A stretch of 38,582 nt of DNA from an uncultured Clostridia bacterium (GCA_958436475.1 CAUBKG010000013.1:1-38582); one strand, 5' to 3'; numbered from the stretch's first letter, positions 1-8,520 are shown. The notes: generated by a model not told the origin, from the sequence alone. Made by a program: numbers and translations.

Positions 1-179
1 CAGTACCAAAGAGAAGAGTATCCTCAGCGAGAAGAGACAAAAGGCGTTCCAACGTTTGGAAATTATCTGCTCCTACACTGGTCAAATGCCCGCAGTGCGG
101 TGAGTATGTAAAACCCCATACCGTTTGCGGCAGCTGCGGCTTCTATAAGGGCAGAGAAGTTATCAAAAAGGAAGCATAA
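1..179 (+). CDS. rpmF: 50S ribosomal protein L32, 5' end cut by window
   Basis: The reading frame runs from base 3 (VPKRRVSSARRDKRRS...) to TAA at 177-179; only the start codon and one further base are missing. L32 is a small protein of the large ribosomal subunit. The visible protein has the basic N-terminal stretch and a four-cysteine zinc ribbon (CPQC ... CGSC) separated by KPHTV, so it is the zinc-binding C+ form of L32. A rho-independent terminator follows at 201-231, so it ends a transcription unit that begins outside the window. Identity is secure from the motif pattern. Confidence 0.95.
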   Translation, partial: VPKRRVSSARRDKRRSNVWKLSAPTLVKCPQCGEYVKPHTVCGSCGFYKGREVIKKEA

Positions 180-200
180 GCTATTCTCTTTTTGAAAAGC

Positions 201-231
201 TAGAGGAGGAGCAATCCTTCTCTATTTTTTT
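201..231 (+). terminator. Rho-independent terminator after rpmF
   Basis: A 10-bp stem (201-210 with 215-224, one G-T pair) is closed by a GCAA tetraloop and followed by a run of T at 225-231. Confidence 0.85.
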
Positions 232-255
232 ACTCATTATAAAGGAAGGCGCCAG

Positions 256-1563
256 ATGGCTGTTGAAATTTTTCACGTCGTTCCCGGTTCTCCGGCGGAA
301 AAACACGGAATATCGGAAAAGGATTCGCTGCTTTCGGTCAATGGGCATGAAATCGCGGATGTGATCGACTATGGATTTTATACCAAAGAAAAAAAACTCC
401 GCCTTCTTTTAAGCGATTCCCGCGGAAGAGAATATACTGTCCGGCTGCGCAAGGGCGAATACGAAGACCTGGGGCTGGAATTCGAAACCTATCTCATGGA
501 CCGGCAGAGGCACTGCAAAAATAAATGCGTCTTCTGCTTTATCGACCAGCTCCCGAAAGGAATGCGCGAAAGCCTGTATTTTAAAGACGATGATTCCCGC
601 CTTTCCTTCCTGTTCGGCAATTATATCACGCTTACCAATATCACAGACCGGGAGATCGAGCGAATCCTCGAAATGCACATCAGCCCGATCAATATTTCCG
701 TGCATACCACCAACCCGGAGCTGCGTTGCCGCATGATGAAAAACCCCTGTGCCGGGGAGAAGCTTGCCGTTTTGCGACGGCTTGCCGGGCACGGCATCAA
801 AATGAACTGCCAGCTTGTGCTCTGCCCGGGGTATAACGATGGGGAAGAGCTCGAAAAGAGCCTCCATGACCTCGGCGAGCTGTATCCATCCATAGAGAGC
901 ATTGCGGCTGTTCCCGTGGGTCTTACGAAATACCGCGAAGGGCTGGAAGAGCTGACGCCCTTCACCAAGGAAGGCGCGGCGGATGTGCTCCGCATTATGG
1001 AAGCCTTCGGGGATGCGTTTTACCAAAAGCACGGCGTGCGCCTTGCTTATCCGGCGGATGAGTTTTACCTGAAAGCCGGCAGAGAGCCGCGCGAATACGA
1101 GTTTTACGGCGAATTCGCCCAGCTGGAAAACGGCGTGGGGCTCTGGACGAGCCTCAAAACCGAGTTTCTGGAGGCGCTGGAGCAGGAGACCCGCGGGGAG
1201 ATCGGGCCGCGGGAAATTTCGGTGGCCACGGGCGTATCGGCGGCTCCGCTGCTGGAACGCCTCGCGGCGGAAACTGGCAGGCGTTTTCCGCAGTTTCGCT
1301 GCCGGGTGTACCCGGTGGTGAATGAATTTTTTGGAGAAAAAATCAACGTTTCCGGCCTTGTGACGGCAGGGGATATCATCCGGCAGCTGAAGGGCAAGCC
1401 TCTCGGCGGCGAGCTTTTGTTCCCGGAAACCATGCTTCGGCGGGAAAAGGATCTGTTTTTGGACGATCTCACGCCGGAGGACGTTTCAAAAGAACTAGAT
1501 GTACCAGTGAGGGCGGTGCCGAATGACGGCTGGGCCCTGCTGGACGCGTTTTTGGGGGTGTAA
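256..1563 (+). CDS. DUF512 family radical SAM protein with N-terminal PDZ domain
   Basis: A 435-residue protein. Residues 1-50 look like a PDZ domain (SPAEKHGISEKDSLLSVNG). A radical-SAM-type cysteine cluster follows, C87-x3-C91-x2-C94 inside CKNKCVFCFIDQLP, the hallmark of the DUF512 family. Members usually sit beside der in Clostridia, as here (3 bp upstream of der). The biochemical role of the family is not established; a 4Fe-4S-dependent function linked to ribosome or RNA maturation is only a guess from the neighbour. The ATG at 256 follows AAGGAAGG at good spacing and starts directly at the PDZ domain. The upstream terminator at 201-231 makes this the first gene of a DUF512-der unit. Confidence 0.9.
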   Translation: MAVEIFHVVPGSPAEKHGISEKDSLLSVNGHEIADVIDYGFYTKEKKLRLLLSDSRGREYTVRLRKGEYEDLGLEFETYLMDRQRHCKNKCVFCFIDQLPKGMRESLYFKDDDSRLSFLFGNYITLTNITDREIERILEMHISPINISVHTTNPELRCRMMKNPCAGEKLAVLRRLAGHGIKMNCQLVLCPGYNDGEELEKSLHDLGELYPSIESIAAVPVGLTKYREGLEELTPFTKEGAADVLRIMEAFGDAFYQKHGVRLAYPADEFYLKAGREPREYEFYGEFAQLENGVGLWTSLKTEFLEALEQETRGEIGPREISVATGVSAAPLLERLAAETGRRFPQFRCRVYPVVNEFFGEKINVSGLVTAGDIIRQLKGKPLGGELLFPETMLRREKDLFLDDLTPEDVSKELDVPVRAVPNDGWALLDAFLGV

Positions 1564-1566
1564 ACT

Positions 1567-2883
1567 GTGGCAAAACCGATCGTGGCGATCGTTGGAAGAC
1601 CGAACGTCGGCAAATCCACCTTGTTCAATAAGCTGATCGGCAAGCGGCTGTCTATCGTAGACGATACGCCCGGTGTTACGCGCGACCGCATTTATGGCGA
1701 CTGCGAATGGCTGAACCACTCGTTCCTTCTCGTGGATACCGGCGGCATCGAGCCTTATTCAGACGATATCATCCTCTCGCAGATGCGCCGGCAGGCACAG
1801 CTCGCAATCGACAGTGCGGACGTTATCATTTTCGTAACCGATATGCGCACCGGCATGACCGCGGCCGATCAGGAAGTGGCGGCCATGCTGCAAAAAAGCA
1901 GCAAGCCGGTGGTGCTGTGCGTGAATAAATGCGATTCCGTGGGCCAGCCCCCCATGGAGTTTTATGAGTTTTATAATCTAGGCCTTGGGGATCCTGTGTC
2001 TGTTTCCGCGGCGCACGGCCATGGAACGGGCGACCTTCTGGATGAGGTCCTAAAGCGTTTGCCGCTCCACGATTATGAAGAAGCGGAAGAGGATATCATC
2101 AGCGTGGCGGTCATCGGCAAGCCGAATGTGGGAAAATCCTCGCTCATCAATCGGATAGCCGGGGAAGAGCGTTCCATCGTTTCCGATATCGCCGGGACCA
2201 CGAGAGACGCGATCGACACTCTCGTGACCCGGGAAGGCCAGAAATTCCTTTTCACCGATACGGCGGGATTGCGCCGGAAAAGCCGTGTGGACGATGCAAT
2301 TGAGCATTACAGCGTAATTCGTGCAAAAATGGCGGTTGACCGTTCGGATGTTTGTGTTATTATGATAGATGCGGTGGAAGGTTTTACCGAGCAGGATTCC
2401 AAAGTGGCCGGCATCGCGCTGGAGGGCGGGAAGGCCTGCATCATCGCGGTGAATAAATGGGACGCTGTGGAAAAAACAGGCACCACGATGGACGCCTACC
2501 GCAAAAAGCTCATGGTGGACTTTTCTTTCATGACCTACGCGCCCATGCTGTTCATTTCCGCAAAGACCGGCCAGCGCCTTGACCGGCTGTTCGAACTGAT
2601 CAAATATGTGCACACGCAGAACACCATGCGCATATCCACAGGCATGCTCAACGACCTGCTCACCGATGCGACGGCGCGCGTCCAGCCCCCGACCGATAAG
2701 GGCAAACGCCTTAAAATTTATTATATGACGCAGGCCTCCACCAAGCCCCCAACCTTTGTTTGTTTCTGCAACAAGGCCGATTTGTTCCATTATTCCTATC
2801 AGAGGTATTTGGAAAATCAGATCCGTGCCACCTTCGGCATGGAGGGGACCCCCATCCGGTTTATTATCCGGGAAAGAGGCTGA
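1567..2883 (+). CDS. der: Ribosome biogenesis GTPase Der (EngA)
   Basis: A 438-residue tandem GTPase needed for 50S subunit maturation. Two G domains are visible: P-loop GRPNVGKS at residues 10-17 with DTGG and NKCD, and P-loop GKPNVGKS at 184-191 with DTAG at 231-234 and NKWD. A C-terminal KH-like domain ends in FGMEGTPIRFIIRERG, typical of the family. Length is normal. The start is GTG (GTGGCAAAACCG), 3 bp after the DUF512 stop, so the two are probably translationally coupled. plsY and gpsA follow in the same direction without an obvious terminator. Confidence 0.97.
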   Translation: MAKPIVAIVGRPNVGKSTLFNKLIGKRLSIVDDTPGVTRDRIYGDCEWLNHSFLLVDTGGIEPYSDDIILSQMRRQAQLAIDSADVIIFVTDMRTGMTAADQEVAAMLQKSSKPVVLCVNKCDSVGQPPMEFYEFYNLGLGDPVSVSAAHGHGTGDLLDEVLKRLPLHDYEEAEEDIISVAVIGKPNVGKSSLINRIAGEERSIVSDIAGTTRDAIDTLVTREGQKFLFTDTAGLRRKSRVDDAIEHYSVIRAKMAVDRSDVCVIMIDAVEGFTEQDSKVAGIALEGGKACIIAVNKWDAVEKTGTTMDAYRKKLMVDFSFMTYAPMLFISAKTGQRLDRLFELIKYVHTQNTMRISTGMLNDLLTDATARVQPPTDKGKRLKIYYMTQASTKPPTFVCFCNKADLFHYSYQRYLENQIRATFGMEGTPIRFIIRERG

Positions 2884-2989
2884 GGTGCTTAAAAAATCAG
2901 AAAGCGGCCGGGCGTTTCGTGCCGCATTTTCGCAGAAGCTGCTCTGAAAAATTTTGGAATGGTTAAGATCAAAGGGGGGTTCATATCCT

Positions 2990-3697
2990 ATGTCGTTTCG
3001 TTCGATAGTCATCCTCACATCCATATTGGTCGCACTGGCGGCCTACCTCATCGGCAGCGTCAATTTTGCCATTATTTTTACCCATAAATTCAAAAATGAA
3101 GATATCCGCGAACACGGCAGTGGAAACGCGGGCATGACCAACGCGTTCCGCTATGCGGGAAAGCTGCCGGGCATCCTCACGCTCGTGTGCGATTTTGCAA
3201 AGGGCGTAGTTTCCGTTTTGCTCGGCTACGGCGTGTTCCTTTGGCTGGGCCGGCTGCCGCAGGCCGCTGCGGTGATAGACCCTACATACGGCAAGTATAT
3301 CGCGGGCCTTTTCTGCTTTCTCGGCCATTTATATCCGGTCTATTACGGCTTCAAAGGCGGCAAGGGTGTTCTCACCAGCATCAGCGTGATCCTGCTGATC
3401 GATTGGCGGGTGGCTGTGGCGGTGTTCGGCGTATTTGCAGTTGTATTTCTGCTTTCCCGCATCGTTTCGCTTTCTTCCATCTGCGGCGCGGTCACTTATC
3501 CGATCGCAACCTTTTTTCTGTTCGGCTCGCGGCCGGTGCTGGAACATGCCCTGACCGATCCGTTCGGCATCAGTCAGAAGCTGTTTGAAACGCTTTTTGC
3601 CGTGCTGTTCGGCGCCATGGTGATTATCAAGCATATTCCCAACATCCGGCGGATGATCCGCGGGGAAGAAAAACGGGTTTCGTTTCATAAGAAATAA
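2990..3697 (+). CDS. plsY: Glycerol-3-phosphate acyltransferase PlsY
   Basis: Membrane enzyme that transfers acyl from acyl-phosphate to sn-glycerol-3-phosphate, making lysophosphatidate for phospholipids. It has several hydrophobic spans, the conserved GSGNAGMTNAFR loop (residues 43-54) and the glycine-rich GGKG loop (123-126). The frame is open from 2954, but the ATG at 2990 has a strong purine-rich AAAGGGGGG upstream and gives 235 residues, closer to the family length, so it is preferred. gpsA, which supplies its substrate, is the next gene: a functional pair. Confidence 0.93.
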   Translation: MSFRSIVILTSILVALAAYLIGSVNFAIIFTHKFKNEDIREHGSGNAGMTNAFRYAGKLPGILTLVCDFAKGVVSVLLGYGVFLWLGRLPQAAAVIDPTYGKYIAGLFCFLGHLYPVYYGFKGGKGVLTSISVILLIDWRVAVAVFGVFAVVFLLSRIVSLSSICGAVTYPIATFFLFGSRPVLEHALTDPFGISQKLFETLFAVLFGAMVIIKHIPNIRRMIRGEEKRVSFHKK

Positions 3698-3717
3698 GTA
3701 TTTCGGAGGCGCTGTTT

Positions 3718-4698
3718 ATGGCTAGAATTGCCGTACTCGGAACCGGCGGATGGGGCACTGCGCTGGCGATTATGTGCTCCGGCATGGGGCATGAAGTTAC
3801 CTTGTGGTCTGTTTTTCCGGAAGAAATCCGAAAGATCCAGGAAGCGGGGGAAAACGTTCTGCTGCTTCCGGGCGTAAACATACCAAAATCCATTCATTTT
3901 ACTTCCGATATCAACTGCGCGGAAGGGAAAGACCTGCTCATACTGGCCGTCCCCTCCTTCGCGGTGCGGGAAACGAGCCGCCGGCTCCGGGATATCGTAA
4001 AGCCGGGAGACGTGCTCGTAAACGTGGCTAAGGGACTGGAGGATCATTCTCTGAAGCGCCTTTCGGTCGTTATCAAGGAAGAGGTGCCGCAGTGTGAAGT
4101 GGTGGTTCTTTCCGGCCCTTCTCACGCGGAAGAGGTGGCGCGCGGGATTCCAACGTCGGTCGTCTGCGCTTCGGTGAAGCCGGAAGCCGCCCGGCGCGCG
4201 CAGGATATTTTGATGAACCCCAATTTCCGGGTGTACCGGGAGGAAGACGTTATCGGCACAGAGCTCGGCGGGGCGGTCAAAAACGTGATTGCCGTTGCTT
4301 CCGGCGTGTGCGATGGCTTAGGCCTCGGGGATAACACGAAGGCGGCCCTCATCACCCGCGGCCTCGCGGAAATTACGCGCCTTGGGTGCGCTATGGGTGC
4401 GAAGGAATCTACCTTTGCGGGCCTTTCCGGCATCGGCGACCTGGTTGTTACCTGCACCAGCATGCACAGCCGCAACCGGCGGTTCGGCATTTTGATCGGG
4501 GAAGGGTGCGAAAGCGGCGAAGCGCTGAAAAAAGTGGGGATGACGGTAGAAGGATACCATGCGACAAAAGCGGTGTATACCCTTGCTCAGGAGCACCATG
4601 TGGATATGCCTATCATCACGCAGTGCTACCGGATTTTATATGAGCATCAGTCTCCGGGCGAAGCGATCATGATTCTGATGAAGCGGCCAAAACGGTGA
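3718..4698 (+). CDS. gpsA: NAD(P)H-dependent glycerol-3-phosphate dehydrogenase
   Basis: Cytosolic enzyme that reduces dihydroxyacetone phosphate to sn-glycerol-3-phosphate, the substrate of the upstream PlsY. Its 326 residues begin with a Rossmann dinucleotide motif GTGGWG (8-13). The conserved LSGPSHAEEVARG lies around 131-143, the catalytic lysine is K188 in GAVKNV, and GLGLGDNTKAALITRG follows. ATG 3718 has GGAGG upstream. A terminator at 4746-4790 ends the DUF512-der-plsY-gpsA stretch. Confidence 0.97.
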   Translation: MARIAVLGTGGWGTALAIMCSGMGHEVTLWSVFPEEIRKIQEAGENVLLLPGVNIPKSIHFTSDINCAEGKDLLILAVPSFAVRETSRRLRDIVKPGDVLVNVAKGLEDHSLKRLSVVIKEEVPQCEVVVLSGPSHAEEVARGIPTSVVCASVKPEAARRAQDILMNPNFRVYREEDVIGTELGGAVKNVIAVASGVCDGLGLGDNTKAALITRGLAEITRLGCAMGAKESTFAGLSGIGDLVVTCTSMHSRNRRFGILIGEGCESGEALKKVGMTVEGYHATKAVYTLAQEHHVDMPIITQCYRILYEHQSPGEAIMILMKRPKR

Positions 4699-4745
4699 TA
4701 CGCGCTTTTGCGCACCGGCAGGCGGAATGAAATAGCTTTTTAACG

Positions 4746-4790
4746 ATGCACCCGGTACGCCGCAGCAGGCGGGAAGGGTGCATATTTTTT
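4746..4790 (+). terminator. Rho-independent terminator after gpsA
   Basis: Stem ATGCACCC (4746-4753) pairs with GGGTGCAT (4776-4783), followed by T-rich 4785-4790. Confidence 0.8.
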
Positions 4791-5049
4791 GCTTTCCTAA
4801 GCGGATGCCGAACGAAGATTGTTTTTGGCTTTTGTTCCGGAATAAAAATTTATTTTTTTAGAGAAATTTAAATTTTGATGTAAAATTTGGCGCATTTTCT
4901 GTTATTCTATTAATATACCCTCGATACATAAGGGGAAACATGCCCACCGGCGGCGTTCCCGGCTGCGGCTATGCGCGAAAACCGCTGCTTCAGTTCATGG
5001 ATGTTGAGGATTGTATTTTGATTTCTGGTATGAAGGATGTGAAACTATT
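4791..5049 (+). other. Intergenic leader before the sigma-factor gene
   Basis: With the terminator just upstream, this leaves about 350 bp without a gene. Positions 4840-4915 are strongly A+T-rich. A weak sigma-A-like promoter may be present: TTGGCG at 4887-4892, an 18-bp gap, TAATAT at 4911-4916. The 130 bp after it hold no convincing ORF or fold; several in-frame or nearby ATG/TTG codons there lack a good ribosome-binding site. Confidence 0.4.
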
Positions 5050-5619
5050 TTGCTCCTGATATACATGTCCCTTCTTGACACGCAGGAGGAACGGGACAGG
5101 TTTGAATATCTCTATGAAAATTACCGTTACGGCATGTTTTACGTGGCCCGGAGCATCTTACATAACGACGCTATGGCAGAGGATGCTGTTCACGATTCTT
5201 TTGTTCGTATCATGCGCCATATGAAAAAAATTCCGCAGAACCCGGCGGAAGCACGCGGCTTTTTAACGGTGGTCGTTCGGAATATTTCCTGCTCTATGCT
5301 GCGCACGGCCAGCAAAATCCATGAAGTGCAAACGGAGAGTATGGAAACCTGCACGCCGGACAGCCGGTTCGACGCGGAGGAAATTTATTTGGAGAAAGAA
5401 AGCATCGAGCATTTATCTGAGCTGATCAGTCAGCTTCCGGAAAGCTATTCTTCCGTATTTTCCCTGAAGGTCGGTTTGGGTTTCAGCGATAAAGAAATAG
5501 CCGAGCTTCTGAATATTACGGAAAACAATGTTCGGATACGGTTCCATCGTGGCCGCCAGCAGCTCATGAACCGTTTAAGAAAGGAGCGTGCCGGGCATGA
5601 AGAAGCCGCTGCAAAATAA
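5050..5619 (+). CDS. RNA polymerase sigma factor, sigma-70/ECF type
   Basis: Directs RNA polymerase to a specific promoter set. Region 2 (FEYLYENYRYGMFYVARSIL ... AEDAVHDSFVRIMRHM) and region 4 with its helix-turn-helix (LPESYSSVFSLKVGLGFSDKEIAELLNITENNVR...) are clear; region 3 is absent, as in ECF factors. The start is uncertain. TTG at 5050 follows AAGGA (5033-5037) at about 12 nt and gives MLLIYMSLLDTQEERDRF; ATG at 5065 lacks a close Shine-Dalgarno; the frame is open back to a TTG at 5011. The 3' end overlaps the next gene, a membrane protein, the usual layout of a sigma/anti-sigma pair. Target genes are unknown. Confidence 0.85.
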   Translation: MLLIYMSLLDTQEERDRFEYLYENYRYGMFYVARSILHNDAMAEDAVHDSFVRIMRHMKKIPQNPAEARGFLTVVVRNISCSMLRTASKIHEVQTESMETCTPDSRFDAEEIYLEKESIEHLSELISQLPESYSSVFSLKVGLGFSDKEIAELLNITENNVRIRFHRGRQQLMNRLRKERAGHEEAAAK

Positions 5620-6328
5620 CGACCGTATTCTGAAAGCGGCAAGCCTCAAGTATTTTGAGGCACTTGGGAGCCGCATTCCTCCCGAAACGGAGCTGAGGGA
5701 AAACATCACGCTTTCGCCCGAGCTCGACGCCCGCATGCTCGATTCCATTCGCAGGGAGCAGGCGGCGGGACGATCCAGCCGCGCGAGGAACCGCAAAAGG
5801 ATGCTGCGGGTTTTGCTTGCCGCCGCATTGCTCGTTGCCCTGTTGCTGAGTGTCTTGTGCATGACGCTTGCCAGCCGGTACCGTTCCGCGGAGATGACGC
5901 TGAGCAGCCACGTATCTGAAGACGGCACGGCAGGTATCCTGTTCCAGTTCGAAAGCACGGAGGAGCTTCAGAACCGGAAGAAAGAAATAGAAAAGTATAT
6001 GGTCCCGGCTTATCTTCCCGAAGGCTTTCAGGAGAGAAAAGACTTTAGCCGCAAAAATCCGTTTCAACTGGCTAAGTATTATGAACGGGGCGAGGAAAGC
6101 TTAGCTTACGAGCAAAACGCTATTGGAATCTGCACGTTCCGCGTCCATGCGGACAATGCCGGGCAGAAGGATGTAATGATAAACGCCTGCCACGGTATCC
6201 TTATCCGCAAGCACAATGGAAGCTATGAGCTCGTCTGGAACGACGGCGCCAATGTATTTTACCTAGAAGGGCCGCTCTCGGAGGAAGAGATCATGCGGGC
6301 CGCCCTTTCCTTGAAGAGGGCGCCGTAA
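5597..6328 (+). CDS. DUF4367-type membrane protein, probable anti-sigma partner
   Basis: A 243-residue protein with a cytoplasmic N-terminal part, one transmembrane helix at about 69-91 after an Arg-rich stretch (SRARNRKRM), and an extracytoplasmic C-terminal domain resembling DUF4367 (YMVPAYLPEGFQ ...). Such proteins are commonly encoded directly after ECF-like sigma genes and are thought to sense envelope state and restrain the sigma factor; here that is inferred from topology and overlap. ATG 5597 sits 11 nt after AAGGAG; a GTG at 5588 is too close to it. The gene overlaps the sigma stop by 23 bp. A strong terminator closes the two-gene unit. Confidence 0.75.
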   Translation: MKKPLQNNDRILKAASLKYFEALGSRIPPETELRENITLSPELDARMLDSIRREQAAGRSSRARNRKRMLRVLLAAALLVALLLSVLCMTLASRYRSAEMTLSSHVSEDGTAGILFQFESTEELQNRKKEIEKYMVPAYLPEGFQERKDFSRKNPFQLAKYYERGEESLAYEQNAIGICTFRVHADNAGQKDVMINACHGILIRKHNGSYELVWNDGANVFYLEGPLSEEEIMRAALSLKRAP

Positions 6329-6346
6329 AAGAGAAAATATTCAGCG

Positions 6347-6387
6347 GAGAACCTGGAGGGGGTAACCCCTCCAGGTTCTCTTTTTTT
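6347..6387 (+). terminator. Very strong rho-independent terminator
   Basis: A perfect 15-bp stem (6347-6361 with 6366-6380) is capped by a GTAA tetraloop and followed by seven T. It isolates the sigma/DUF4367 unit from spoIIIA. Confidence 0.95.
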
Positions 6388-6399
6388 GTTTCTATCCGG

Positions 6400-6428
6400 T
6401 TCTAAATGGGGACAAGTCACCATAAACT
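6400..6428 (+). promoter_or_regulatory. Candidate sigma-E-type promoter for spoIIIA
   Basis: spoIIIA operons are transcribed by sigma-E in the mother cell. CATAAACT at 6421-6428 fits the sigma-E -10 consensus (CATACANT) at seven of eight positions. The -35 region about 14 bp upstream (TTCTAAA) is only a weak match. The strong terminator just upstream makes a promoter in this 60-bp gap necessary. Confidence 0.35.
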
Positions 6429-6448
6429 GAACCAAAGGAGGGACAAGT

Positions 6449-7492
6449 ATGACAGTAACATCTTCTGACCCGAAATTTTTGGAAGCATGCGAATGCCTGC
6501 CGGAGGAATGGCGGGAAAAACTCGGAGCGCTTCCCGGACATGTGCAGCAGTCGGTGAGGGAAATCCGCTTGCGCGCAGGGCGTCCGCTGATGCTCACCAC
6601 GGGGGAGGAAAGCCTGTTCCTCGATTGTAACGGGCTGATCCGACGGCTCAAAAGCCCCAGCTTGCTCATCGTTTCTTTCATCCAGCTCAAAAGCGTTTTC
6701 CTGAAGCTGTGCAGCCATTCGGTCCATGCGCATCAGGAGGAGATAGTAAACGGCTTTGTCACCCTTCGGGGCGGGCACCGGGCCGGCATCTGCGGAACGG
6801 CTGTGGAGGAGCAGGGGAAAATTCAGAATATCCGGGATATTTCCTCCATCAACATCCGTGTGGCGCGCGCCGTGAAGGGCGCATCGGCGGAATTTGTGCG
6901 GCGGTATCTGCGGGAAACGCTTTGCGGCGTAGTGCTGGCGGGGCCGCCGTCCAGCGGAAAAACCACGCTCCTGCGCGATATTGCACGAACGCTTGCTTCC
7001 GATCCGTTTTATAAAAGGGTGGCGGTGGTGGATGAACGCGGGGAAATTGCCGCCGTGCGGGACGGAGAAGCGCAGAACGACCTGGGCGACTCCTGCGATA
7101 TCCTGAATGGTTATCCAAAAGCGCCGGGCATCCAGCAGGCGCTGCGCACGCTTTCCCCGGAGGTCATCCTGTGCGATGAGCTGGGAACGCTGGAAGAAGT
7201 GGCGGCGGTGACCGAAAGCCTCAACGCGGGCGTACCTGTTATCACCACGGTCCATGCGTCGAATATCGGGGAGGTCATGGCGCGCAGGCAGTCGGCCGAG
7301 CTGCTGCAAACCGGGGCGTTTTCCTTTATTGCCATGCTGCGCGGAAGCGAAAAACCGTCGGAAATCGAAAATGTATACGAGGTGGAAAAGCTCTATGCTC
7401 AAATGGATTGGAATCGCGGTCATTCTCCTTTCTTGCGCGGCGTTCGGGAATTTCCTCGCCCTGCAGATGAAACGGCGGGCCGCTACGCTTGA
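6449..7492 (+). CDS. spoIIIAA: Stage III sporulation protein AA, ATPase
   Basis: Mother-cell ATPase related to type II/IV secretion ATPases; it energises the SpoIIIA-SpoIIQ channel linking mother cell and forespore. Its 347 residues include Walker A GPPSSGKT (165-172), Walker B VILCDELG (239-246) and the later TTVHAS motif. ATG 6449 follows AAAGGAGGG. The protein is longer than the roughly 305-residue B. subtilis form: the C-terminal tail after VYEVEKLYAQ has no match to family features I know, and its last 98 bp overlap the start of spoIIIAB in another frame. First gene of the complete AA-AH operon. Confidence 0.95.
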   Translation: MTVTSSDPKFLEACECLPEEWREKLGALPGHVQQSVREIRLRAGRPLMLTTGEESLFLDCNGLIRRLKSPSLLIVSFIQLKSVFLKLCSHSVHAHQEEIVNGFVTLRGGHRAGICGTAVEEQGKIQNIRDISSINIRVARAVKGASAEFVRRYLRETLCGVVLAGPPSSGKTTLLRDIARTLASDPFYKRVAVVDERGEIAAVRDGEAQNDLGDSCDILNGYPKAPGIQQALRTLSPEVILCDELGTLEEVAAVTESLNAGVPVITTVHASNIGEVMARRQSAELLQTGAFSFIAMLRGSEKPSEIENVYEVEKLYAQMDWNRGHSPFLRGVREFPRPADETAGRYA

Positions 7493-7898
7493 AACTTGCC
7501 GCCTGATGATAGGCAGGTTCGAGTCTGAGCTCCGCTATAACCACGCGGAGCTCGGCGGGATCATACATACCCTCTGTGAAGAACCGTGCATGGAGGATCT
7601 GCTGTTTATAAAAAGCTGCCGCCTGAAGCTCGGGAAGATGGATTTTTACAGTGCCTGGGAGGAAGCACTCCGCCTCAACCCCTGTTCGCTCAGCCGGCAG
7701 GATATGGACGTGCTCTGCTCCTTTGCCCGGCAGGCGGGCACCTCGGATATCGAAACCCAGCTCACACAATGCCGCTATTACGAGGAACAGTTCGACCGGA
7801 GGGCGGAAGAAGCCAAAACGGAATATGAAAAAAAGGGAAAGCTTTACCGGTCGCTCGGCGTAAGCCTGGGGCTGCTCGCGGCGATCCTGATGATCTGA
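7395..7898 (+). CDS. spoIIIAB: Stage III sporulation protein AB
   Basis: A 167-residue membrane component of the SpoIIIA channel. ATG 7395, 10 nt after AGGTGG, gives an N-terminal hydrophobic span (MLKWIGIAVILLSCAAFGNF). A helical domain and a C-terminal hydrophobic segment (LGVSLGLLAAILMI) follow, as in SpoIIIAB; the family shares a GspF-like fold. Starting at the later ATG (7467) would remove the membrane span, so the 98-bp overlap with spoIIIAA is probably real. Confidence 0.9.
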   Translation: MLKWIGIAVILLSCAAFGNFLALQMKRRAATLETCRLMIGRFESELRYNHAELGGIIHTLCEEPCMEDLLFIKSCRLKLGKMDFYSAWEEALRLNPCSLSRQDMDVLCSFARQAGTSDIETQLTQCRYYEEQFDRRAEEAKTEYEKKGKLYRSLGVSLGLLAAILMI

Positions 7899-7931
7899 CG
7901 GAACAAACCGTGCGACGGAAGGATGAGGACA

Positions 7932-8129
7932 ATGGATGTTGATCTGATTTTTAAAATTGCGGCCATCGGGATCATTGTGGCGGTGCTCAATCAGGTCCTG
8001 ATTCGTTCGGGGAGGGAAGAGCAGGCCATGATGACCACACTTGCCGGCCTGATCGTGGTGCTCATGATGCTCGTGGAACAAATCAGCTCTCTTTTCAACA
8101 CGATCAAAAGCGTGTTTGGGCTTTACTGA
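7932..8129 (+). CDS. spoIIIAC: Stage III sporulation protein AC
   Basis: A 65-residue protein with two hydrophobic helices (IFKIAAIGIIVAVLNQVLI and LAGLIVVLMMLVEQI), the usual size and form of SpoIIIAC, a small membrane subunit of the forespore channel. ATG 7932 is preferred over ATG 7923 because GGAAGGATGAGG lies at proper spacing before it. The stop is one base before the spoIIIAD start. Confidence 0.92.
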   Translation: MDVDLIFKIAAIGIIVAVLNQVLIRSGREEQAMMTTLAGLIVVLMMLVEQISSLFNTIKSVFGLY

Positions 8130-8130
8130 T

Positions 8131-8520
8131 ATGAACGTGCTGGGAGTGGCGGCAGCCGCGCTCGTCATCTGCGCGATCGCCGTGCTGATCCGCCAATATA
8201 AACCGGAATATTCCATGGTGATTTCCCTTCTTGCGGGGATTGTGATTTTGTTTGCCGTGTGCAGCGGGGTTTTGCCCGTTTTGGACCGACTGCGGGAATA
8301 CGCGGAGCATGCGGGGGTCTCGGGGGAATACCTCGATGTGCTGATAAAAGCCATCGGTATCTGCTATTTGACGCAGTTTTCGGCCGACTCCTGCCGAGAT
8401 GCGGGGGAAAGCTCCCTGGCCGGCAAGGTGGAGCTGGCGGGAAAGATAGCCATCCTGATTTCCGCGCTGCCCCTTCTCGACAGCGTGATTTCCATGGCGG
8501 TGAATTTAATTGAACGTTAA
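8131..8520 (+). CDS. spoIIIAD: Stage III sporulation protein AD
   Basis: A 129-residue, highly hydrophobic channel subunit with four likely membrane spans, including the family's LIKAIGICYLTQFSADSCRDAGE segment and the KVELAGKIAILISALPLLDS ending. ATG 8131 lies one base after the spoIIIAC stop, so translation is coupled. The frame extends upstream to a TTG at 8116 inside spoIIIAC, but that has no separate ribosome-binding site. Confidence 0.93.
   Translation: MNVLGVAAAALVICAIAVLIRQYKPEYSMVISLLAGIVILFAVCSGVLPVLDRLREYAEHAGVSGEYLDVLIKAIGICYLTQFSADSCRDAGESSLAGKVELAGKIAILISALPLLDSVISMAVNLIER

Noticed and set aside
2050..3024. 324-codon minus-strand frame over der
   Set aside because: Antisense shadow of a certain gene, with no motif or ribosome-binding site of note.
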